Shown here piece by piece: positions 56,270 through 64,000 of a DNA stretch of 64,000 nt (positions are counted from its first letter, which is position 1; every line of letters begins with the position of its first letter). This DNA comes from Halichoerus grypus. Taxonomy: Eukaryota; Chordata; Mammalia; Carnivora; Phocidae. The position numbers and the translations under genes were made by a program. The stretch covers positions 13,291,414-13,355,413 of the forward strand of contig NC_135724.1 of assembly GCF_964656455.1 (NCBI RefSeq), written 5' to 3'. The notes below the pieces were generated by a model that worked only from the letters and a program-made list of their open reading frames with translations, had not been told where the DNA came from and searched no databases.

Positions 56270-59200
56270 GAGCCGTTGTCCTTATTTTGCAGTACTGAGC
56301 GAGCTGGCCGTACGCAGAGCTCCATCCCCGTCAACAGTGCTTGCCTCCCTGCGCACCCCCCCACCCATGTGTGCACGCGCACGCTCTCCTGTGTGTACCC
56401 CTGGGTTATGTTGTAGCAAAGCCCGATGGGCTTTTTCCCCCTCTCAAAACTTCCAGAATGTTCATTTTCTGCCGAGCCTAACCTGGAAGGAAGGTTTGGC
56501 CTGATGTGAAGGGCTCCAAATCCAGCGATGGCCCAGGAGATAGGACAGTGGGAGAACACGAGTTCTCAGCGTGGTCTCTGCTCCCTGTGGCTTTAACATC
56601 TGTGGCCTGAACTTACAACCACCAGGAGTTCCAGTTGTAAAAGCTGAATAGAAAGTGCCGTTGTTTTATATTTGCCGAGGTGTTTGCCCACAATCGGTAA
56701 AAATGGCCAAACTTGTGTTCTCTTTGTGTGCCCTTATTAAAAAAATTTTTTTTTGCTGTGATACCCCGAATTGGGATGGAGGGAGACAGCGTGGGTTTGT
56801 TTTGGACGGGTCCAAATCTACGTGGGGATCACAGGGAGCAAGGGATTCCGTTAGCACCTGAGCCCTCCCCAGGTACCCCAGGCAGCTGCTTGTCATTCTT
56901 CCTACCGTTTAGGAGCACGCAGAAGTCACCTTGCAAAGGAAGTAGGTAACTTTCCAAAATGTCCACAGTGGGAATGAGAAAGAGAAAGACTGCAGCCTCA
57001 CACACACGCGCAGGGGGAGCCCGGCTGTAGAGAGAACGGGGGTGTGCCCGCCCCTGGCGTCCCCTCCTTTCTGGCTACCAGCCGCTCGGAGCTGAGATCG
57101 GAGCTGAGATCAGAACAGCCACAGACCAAAGACACAGCCTGAACGTGCTTGAAACTCCTCGACAGCGCCAGCACCGCTCTTCTCCAGGGGCCGAGCAAAT
57201 CAGGATTGTAGGAAAAAAAAAGCAGAACTCAGGACTGACCTGCTCCCCGTCTGGCTGGAGATGGAGAACCATTAATAGCGCACCTCTCCAACAAACACAT
57301 GACTGCCTGAAGAGGAACAGTCCCGGGAACTCTAAACAGCAATTAGGCAAAATCCTAAATTACAGAGTTCTCACTCCGCAGAAAAATGCAAATTATAATG
57401 TTGCCTCCTCCAAGAGCCCACAGCCTGATTTTGCCCTCCATCTGCAAAACGCTTCCCTCCTCCAAGGCGACCCCCCCCCCCCGCCCCCAAGAGGCTTTCC
57501 CGGGCCAGCCGAGAAAGGGGACTCAGCGTGGGTCATGTCAGTCTGTGCGTTCTTCCCGCTGCAATCCGGGAGGGAGGGCGACAGACACAGGAAGGGAGAG
57601 AATCTCTTTTTGCAGTGTTTTATCAGCCGTAAATACGTGCTGGGTGCTGACTCTGTGCTATGCCCTGCTGGGGATAAAACAAAGTATGAGAAGTAACCCT
57701 TATGCCCGAGAAGTTTCCAACCTAAAAAAAAAAAAAAAAGTCCAAATGTAGTGATTTCTTCAAGCACTTAATTTTATGCCACAGGTACTTATGGCTGTAG
57801 AAATTCACGGAAGGGGAAGGGGGAGGCAGCTGGAAGCCAAAGGAGGAAATGCTTCTTGGAGGAGAAGGAACGTGTGGAGGCCCCCAAGGACAAGTGGAAT
57901 GAACAGAAGAGATGGAATGGCCCAGGAGAGGGAAGGCAGTGAAGTCCTGGGATGGCCACACGTGGCAAGAAGCCACGCTCACCCTTGAGTGAGTGGGAGT
58001 GGCCCTCTGCCCTCCACACTGCCCCATGGGCACCCCCAGGCCAGCCCGAGGGCATCACCCCTGCTTGAGGCCTCGGTTCCAGCACTTCTCGGGTGGAGGG
58101 GCCCGGATTCCCTCTGTGCCTCCCAGCAATCAGCCCCGCGTCTCCAGGGGCCCGGCCGTCCTGGAGGGCAGGGCCTGTCTTTCCCTTCGCTCCCAGCCCA
58201 GAGCTTGGTGCCTGGGACACAAGGCCCGAGGCCTGACTTGCTGAATGAAGGGCGAGTGCAGAAGAATACCACGACCTGAGAACGAGCTCGGGGGGGGACC
58301 ACCTGCTCGCCCATCTTCCATGTTCTTTACCTCACCATCCTCTCCCTGGGTGCTCAGGAATGGTCAGTGGGCTCTTGGTGTGTATGGCCATACCATGAGG
58401 GAGTCAGAGGAGCGGTGGCTTGGAGGGCCCCCCCGCCCCATTCCTGCCAGGCGCCATGGGCCCCCCTGCCTTTATTGGGTTTATAGTATTTTCTTTGGAG
58501 CTGCGTCTTCCATCCCCGTTGTTCCTGCAGACTTGGCTCCAGAACCGGTGAGCTCCCTCCCCAGCAGGACATGGGGTGTCCTCCTCTCCTTGGCGGGGTT
58601 TGGAGACAACTCTGCCATGTAACTACAGTCCACAGAGCCTCAAGGGTAAGGGCGGAGGCCAGCCCTGCCTCTCTGGTGGCCTGGGGTAGCAGGGCTGTGG
58701 GAGAGGAGCTCCTGGGGTAGCAGATCCGAGCTGGGCCTGGTGAGCAGGAGGGCAGGGCAAGGGGTGCCAGGAGCCCCCGGAATGTGCAGGATGCAGGGCC
58801 CGCTGGGGAGGCTGTGGGAAGGGGCCAACTCTCCAAGGGCCTTGAGCCCGACATGGAGAATTTACCCAGTGCTATAGGAGAGCCAGGAGTGTGTTTTCAG
58901 CAGAGGAGACGTGGTCCCATCGGTGTTTGGGAAAGATGCCCCCGGCTTTGATATTTTCAGCGGTGAAGGGTTGTATGGGTTAATGACTCACTCTTTACAG
59001 GTCTTGTCTCCTGGGCACGCATCCACCAGTACCCATCTCTAATTCATTATCCAGACACCCAGGGCACTCAGATTTATGGGAATGTGGGAGATAGTCGAGT
59101 GGGGGGTGAGTTCTGATCGGGGAGCCTTTGAGGTCCCTCTGACCCGAGGTGCTCTATCACCTCACGTCCCAGGGCAAAATCTAATTTCTCCACAAGTTAT

Positions 59201-59450
59201 TTGGGTTTTTCACATCTCTCAGCTGCATACTACACCAGAACTAGGTTTGCTGTATGCTTGTTCCAACTGTAGAGGATGTGTGTAAATCATCTGACTAAGT
59301 TATAACTGGGTAAATCAGGAGCATGTGTGTGGGTGAGTCTACTGTCCGATGTAGCAATGCACAGCACTAATAATAATCCCTGCGCGTGTGCGGCATCACA
59401 GAGCCGAGAAGCTTCCACCAGTTGTCACCTCACTTTGAGCCCGTAACCAA
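56270..59450. other. GC-rich intergenic block without gene
   Basis: Moderately GC-rich with a C-run near 57471-57482 and an A-run near 57724-57739. An old repeat-like phrase lies at 57620-57715 ('gtgctgggtgctgactctgt'). CpG density is well below the islands. Overlapping frames on both strands (57145-57696, 58354-58854) show no domains. Confidence 0.55.
57088..57112. repeat. Short tandem duplication
   Basis: GGAGCTGAGATC occurs twice in direct succession. It is a local slippage product. Confidence 0.7.
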
Positions 59451-59455
59451 TGAGG

Positions 59456-59690
59456 CATGGGCTCTAGGGTCAGGCTGCCTGGATGGACCCCAGCCCTGCC
59501 ATTTACATGCTGTGTAACCTCGGGCAAGATACTTTACCTCTCTGTGCCTCAGTTGCCTCATTTATAAGATAGACACTATGACAGAATCTACCTCCTGGGG
59601 CTGTCGTAAGGACTGAATGAACCAGTACATGCCAAGTGCTTGGAATAGTGGCTGGCTCACGGGGACCAGGTTCTAATACATTGTTACTTC
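59456..59690 (+). repeat. MIR SINE, well preserved
   Basis: 'catgggctctagggtcaggc', 'tgcctggatggaccccagcc', 'ctgccatttacatgctgtgt', 'aacctcgggcaagatacttt', 'acctctctgtgcctcagttg' and 'tgccaagtgcttggaatagt'. This is the most complete MIR in the window. Confidence 0.88.
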
Positions 59691-60088
59691 TTCTCCTCCT
59701 CCTGGCTACTGAGACATGGCCAGAATTGGACTTCCATTTGTCCCTTTCCCAAGGACTCGCCACTGATTCTTGATCCTTCCATGTGCAAGGGAAGAGCCCA
59801 TGGTTGTGTTCCAACATCTGTGAAGTTCCCATTTGTACTTTTTTCCAGCTTGATTCTGGAATGCTTATAGGCCTGCTTGCTTCCCTGGATTGTGTCAGTC
59901 CCCATCTAATTAGTAATTAACATATTCACAGGTATTTAGGATTGGGTGCCTGGCAGTGAATACTCTAAGTAATTGTTGTGAATTAAACCAGGGGCATTTG
60001 TATTCCAAGTTTCTAGAATATTCTAGGCACTCAGTGAAGTTTGGTGAATGAGTAAGCAGTGTGAAGGGCAACAATAGAAAGCACCATT

Positions 60089-60296
60089 TAGGGGGGCGCC
60101 TGGGTGGCTCAGTCATTGGGTGTCTGCCTTCGGCCTGGGTCATGATCCCAGGGTCCTGGGATGGAGCCCCACGTCAGGCTCCCTGCTTGGCAGGAGGTCT
60201 GCTTCTCTCTCTCCCTCTCCCCCTGCTTGTGTTTCTGCTCTCGCTGTCTCTCTCTCTGTCAAATAAATAAATAAAATCTTTAAAAAAAAAAAAAAG
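60089..60296 (+). mobile_element. Carnivore tRNA-Lys SINE
   Basis: Head GGGGGGCGCCTGGGTGGCTC, GGGATGGAGCCCCACGTC, CT-rich region and tail TCAAATAAATAAATAAAATC plus A-run. Target duplications are not clear by eye. Confidence 0.94.
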
Positions 60297-60299
60297 AAG

Positions 60300-61680
60300 G
60301 GCCAGTGTAGATTCATTATCCATCATGCACATCACACATTAAGTCAGTACTGTGAGTACTTATAAAATGATCTCATTTAATTTACTAACTGTGGAACTTA
60401 AATCATACTGTAAAGTGGAACAGTTATGTATCACATCAATGAATTCTGGTCAACTGACCGGATACTTTGTACTTGATAAACTTTAAAATGCAGTGTTTCT
60501 TGATTTAGATTAACCATGACTTAAGAAAACTAAATTTGCAAACTTACAAAATGGGCAAATGAGAAGTTATTTGACTTACAAAAGCATTCTTCAATTTCAT
60601 AGAAAAAGTATCCCATTGGAAGTATCTGTACATTTCAAACTCCCCACGATGTTAAAAATATAATTCAGTTTACTGAAATTCCTTTTTTTCCCCCCAGGAA
60701 TACATTCACTATACAAGGAAATCCAGCTGTAGGGTATTGCAGCTTGAGTAGAAATGGTCCAAGAACAAAGGTAGGTGCTAATGAGTATATAGAACTCATA
60801 AAAGGTTAAAATATAGAAATGCAGTAAAGATGCAAGAGGGGAGAAAGACAGAAAAACGACTAAGAAAGAAAGGGAGGGAGAAGAAGAAGAGTATCAGGAC
60901 GGCTAAAGCCCCAGAGGAATCAAGGCCTATGGGATACCCTAAAAACAACAAAAGTAGTTTATGTTGTCATCCCTAGCTTAGAAGAACAAAGATAGCGAGA
61001 ACCCAATGGGGCAGACAGCGTAATATTAGGAGGGGACAGAGAGAAAGAAGATTCTTAACTCTCTATGAGGGACAAGTTCAGCATCCACTCGGGCAGGATC
61101 TTGACCCTCAAGGGTGGAGCCAGATGCCCCAGGATTTTGACTTAAAACCCAGCTGTCACCACTCATGACTACACCAAACTGTCCCAGCGTCTACGCTTGG
61201 GTTCTTTTTCTGGATCTAAGTTGGTCAATTGGCTCAACCTTTTGATTCAACTTTTGTTTCTCATTCTTTAACATAATGTTTTCACCATGTCGAGATCTGG
61301 GATCTTGTGTGGCTGAAATCTCCCAGCCAGCATACACCTTTATTATTCTTCAATCATTTGGCTCAGTTCTTAACTCTCTCTCCTCATTTCCTCCTTTGAT
61401 AGAGCTCATAGATTGGAAGAACAGAAACTTGCTGTAGACCAGAGTGTACATTGATGATAGCAGAATCGTTGATTAAGCTGCCCATTTAAATCTCAGTGGA
61501 ACAGATTGGCAGCTTGCACACTGCAGGATAACAGAATTGGGTCAGCAGTGTTTCCCAAGGGTGTTTTATAGGATTCCACAAAATATCTGTATACACAGAC
61601 AGACATACTAGAGCATTCCATATTCTTAACAGTTCACTGGGCACAATCATACTCTGAGACTTTTTTTTAAAATTATTTTC
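60300..61680. other. Intergenic block without gene
   Basis: AT-rich single-copy sequence with a purine-rich GAGGGAGAAGAAGAAG patch near 60860-60890. A short phrase at 61555-61600 ('cagtgtttcccaagggtgtt') resembles an old DNA transposon end. No exon is recognised. Confidence 0.55.
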
Positions 61681-61690
61681 ATTTTTAATT

Positions 61691-61895
61691 TTTTTTAAAG
61701 ATTTATTTATTTGAGAGAGAGAGAGGAATGGGGTGGGGAGTGGGCGAGGGAGAGAGAGAATCTGAAGCAGACTCCCCACTGAGATTCCCCACTGAGCATG
61801 GAGCCTGACCAGGGCTTGATCCCAAGACCCTGAGATCATGACCTGAGCCGAAATCAAGAGTCAGGCGCTTAACCAACTGAGCCACTCAGGCACCC
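61691..61895 (-). mobile_element. Carnivore tRNA-Lys SINE (reverse)
   Basis: T-tail then 'aaagatttatttatttgaga' at the left and a GGGTGCCTGAGTGGCTC head (reverse) ending near 61895. It contains an internal duplication of 'actccccactgaga / ttccccactgagc'. Confidence 0.93.
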
Positions 61896-62083
61896 TGAAA
61901 ATTTTGTTCTTGTTTTTGTTTTTTTTAAGTAAATCTTAACGTTTAGAGAAACAGTTCCTTCATCAGACATGTTCTGAAAAACCCTGCATTTCGGCAGTAC
62001 GCAAAGAATACTGGTCAGTGTTAACTGGTGGAGACATTTCTAGTCCAGATCAAGAGGCTCTGTACTTGTCGCTGGTCAGTTCA

Positions 62084-62110
62084 ACTTTTTTTTTTTTTTT
62101 TTTTTTTTTT
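62084..62110. repeat. T-run of about 26
   Basis: An uninterrupted T homopolymer between GTTCAAC and ACTCTGTG. It could be the remnant tail of a reverse retroposon, but no body follows. Confidence 0.8.
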
Positions 62111-62705
62111 ACTCTGTGACTTAGAGTAAGAGGTAAAATCCATGCCTATCAATTGGTGGGGGGAAGACAGTTAATATAATGGAAGACAGGGTCAGACTTA
62201 AAAATAATGTAAACAATAACTACTCAGTGTTCCTTTTCAACTTGAATCCTGTATTATCTGCACTATATAAAGAGTTAATTGCATAAAAGTCTAACAAGGG
62301 GGAACCGATTCAGCAACAGTTCATGCCTGGCCCACAAGCACAATCTGAGTCAACAAGGTAATGCTAATACAATCCAAAGCCACATTACTAGAAGTTTATT
62401 GTCCAGACCATGTCTGGAGTATATATTCCATCCTAGATACTGCATTTTAAGAGGACCACTTGAGACTAAATTATGTGTAGAAGAGGTTGGACAGGATGAA
62501 AAAATCCATTATATGAAGACTGTTTGAAGCCATTAAACATGCTTAGCCAGAATAGGAGAAAACCCTAGGAGGACAGAATGTGGATTATATAAAGGATTAT
62601 CATGTGTACATGGTGTAAGAATTGATCTGTGTGCTCAAGGTCTAGATAGTGAACCAGAGGGTAGTGGTCAAAGTTCACTTCGGTATGAGACCTTTTCACA
62701 TTTCA

Positions 62706-62898
62706 GGGCACCTGCGTGGCTCAGTCGATTAAGCATCTGCCTTCAGCTCTCATGATCTCGGGGTCCGGGGAGTCAGGCTCCCTGCTCAGTGAGGAGTCTG
62801 CTTCTCTCGCTCCCTCTGCCCCTCCCCCTGCTCATTCTTTTTTTCTCTCTCTCTGTCTCAAATAAATAAATAAAATCTAAAAAAAAAAAAAAAAAAAA
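62706..62898 (+). mobile_element. Carnivore tRNA-Lys SINE
   Basis: GGGCACCTGCGTGGCTC head with a small deletion in the middle (CTCATGATCTCGGGGTCC to GGGGAGTCAGGCTCC), tail TCAAATAAATAAATAAAATC and A-run. Duplications AGACCTTTTCACATTTCA (ending 62705) and AGACCTTTTCATGTTTCA (from 62898) are near perfect. Confidence 0.94.
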
Positions 62899-62915
62899 GA
62901 CCTTTTCATGTTTCA

Positions 62916-64000
62916 TATGGTCCAATGATGCAATAGGTCATCCTTATAAGTAGGAAGTTGTCCCATCATGGGAGGTTTTCAGACAGATGCTGAGTGCCCA
63001 AGTGTCCGAGCTAAAGAAGTGGTGACATCAAAGGACACTTTGGGATTGGATTCTAAGAGTTTTTTGGGTCATTTAAATACCTAACTACCTCATTTGGGGG
63101 GATGAGAGCTGGGATTACCTAGCCTGTCCTTTTGACATTTCACAGAATCTTGTCCCGCATCTAATCCTCTACAAAGTTTCTGCTTTTAATTCTCAGTTCG
63201 CTCTAAAAATGAGAAATGCTAGGACCTGCAGCCATGGGGGCCCCAAGCTGCCCTCCTGCTCCTGCCCGTCCTAAAGGTCATGTCTAGCTCGTTCTTCACT
63301 GCTGCGAGATACCCCCCATATCTTTATAACAAAGTCCTCTTTTTGTTCATACTTGGCATGACTTGGTTTCTATTCCTGACAAATTAAAGTTTAATTATGC
63401 CCCAGTCTAGTGCCTTTTATAATATGATCTCATCAGAAGATAGTTCAAGTTTATTTTTGTCATATTTTTACAATGTACTTCCTTCCCATCCTAATGCTTT
63501 GGGCCTTGAACTCCCCAAACACTAGAGCAATAGGGCAGTGAATCTGATTTGAGCCTCATAGTCATTCATCCTCAAGAGTATATGGTATTTGTAAGAACCC
63601 AAAGAAGGCTGCCGTGAACAGATATATTTACATTTTAATTAAAAAAAAATACATGCCCTGCAATGCACATTTTATTTGGAAGGCAGCCTTCCATTATGCA
63701 AATACTAATTTCTCTCTGAAATGTCTCACTAACCGTGTAAGTTCTATACCTATTGTTTCTGGCCTGGAACCAAGAAAATGGCATAGCCACTAAAAATTCA
63801 CTTGTTACACAGCTGGTCTGACAGTTAATTAATGGGCTTTATTAGGCTGGAGAGTGGGAGGCCTCCCTGAGCCAAGTTTAGGACCCAGTTGGCTCTCAAA
63901 GGTCAGGTGCTCCGATGAAGCCCAAACGTCATGCTGTTAACTCCCCGAACTCTTGGCAAAGTACAGCTTTCTGTTTTGAAAGTAATGGCCTCATGTCTCT
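62916..64000. other. Intergenic block without gene
   Basis: AT-rich single-copy sequence up to the window edge. I recognise no repeat body, exon or RNA gene. Confidence 0.6.

Noticed and set aside
57145..57696. 183-codon open frame on the + strand
   Set aside because: It passes through a C-run and other low-complexity sequence, and overlapping frames exist on both strands. No domain is seen.
31490..64000. Exons of PHLPP1 or other neighbouring genes
   Set aside because: PHLPP1 is the expected next gene tail to tail with BCL2, but no leucine-rich-repeat or phosphatase exon text is visible. In human the gap exceeds 100 kb.
1..64000. CRISPR arrays, operons, toxin-antitoxin or phage systems
   Set aside because: The content is clearly mammalian (spliced BCL2, SINEs, LINEs, LTRs). 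Regular repeats present are microsatellites or SINE-derived.

Overview
The window is mammalian nuclear DNA from a carnivoran, most likely an arctoid (bear, pinniped or mustelid lineage). About a dozen tRNA-Lys-derived carnivore SINEs are present. They share a 'CCTGGGTGGCTCAGTCAG'-type head and a tail of TAAATAAATAAAATCTT, which is the arctoid pattern. I see no typical canid SINEC_Cf heads and no felid-type tails. A carnivore-type L1 3' end, MIRs, MER5-type hAT elements and an MLT1 LTR complete the repeat picture. There are no bacterial, plasmid or phage features.

The only gene I can support is BCL2, on the + strand. Bases 1-26616 are the 3' part of its large last intron. The terminal coding exon is 26617-26751: 44 codons plus TGA, encoding the end of BH2 and the C-terminal membrane anchor. 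It is followed by a long 3' untranslated region that I can follow by remembered similarity to human BCL2 to about 31490. Inside that UTR lie an AU-rich element, an 8-mer miR-15/16 site, the counterpart of the human major breakpoint region (MBR), several poly(A) hexamers and a carnivore SINE. From about 31.5 kb to 64 kb the sequence looks intergenic. In human the next gene in this direction is PHLPP1, tail to tail with BCL2; none of its exons is recognisable here. The region is made of SINEs, L1 fragments, LTRs, old DNA transposons and unassigned single-copy DNA. A short stretch near 41.94 kb resembles the human minor cluster region (mcr).

The most unusual signals are: (1) a dense CpG island inside the BCL2 3'UTR (about 27650-28080), with an NRF1-like motif, where the human UTR as I remember it is not CpG-rich; (2) a new G-quadruplex-prone tract just downstream of it; (3) an MBR core that is free of CpG, although the human MBR breakpoints are tied to CpG; (4) an orphan CpG island in the intergenic DNA (about 46260-47060) carrying a CTCF-like motif; (5) an AATAAA apparently gained where recognisable similarity to the human UTR ends; and (6) two paralogous segments about 1.4 kb apart downstream of BCL2. 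Comparisons with human rest on remembered sequence, not on an alignment run here. Repeat boundaries are approximate except where target-site duplications fix them.
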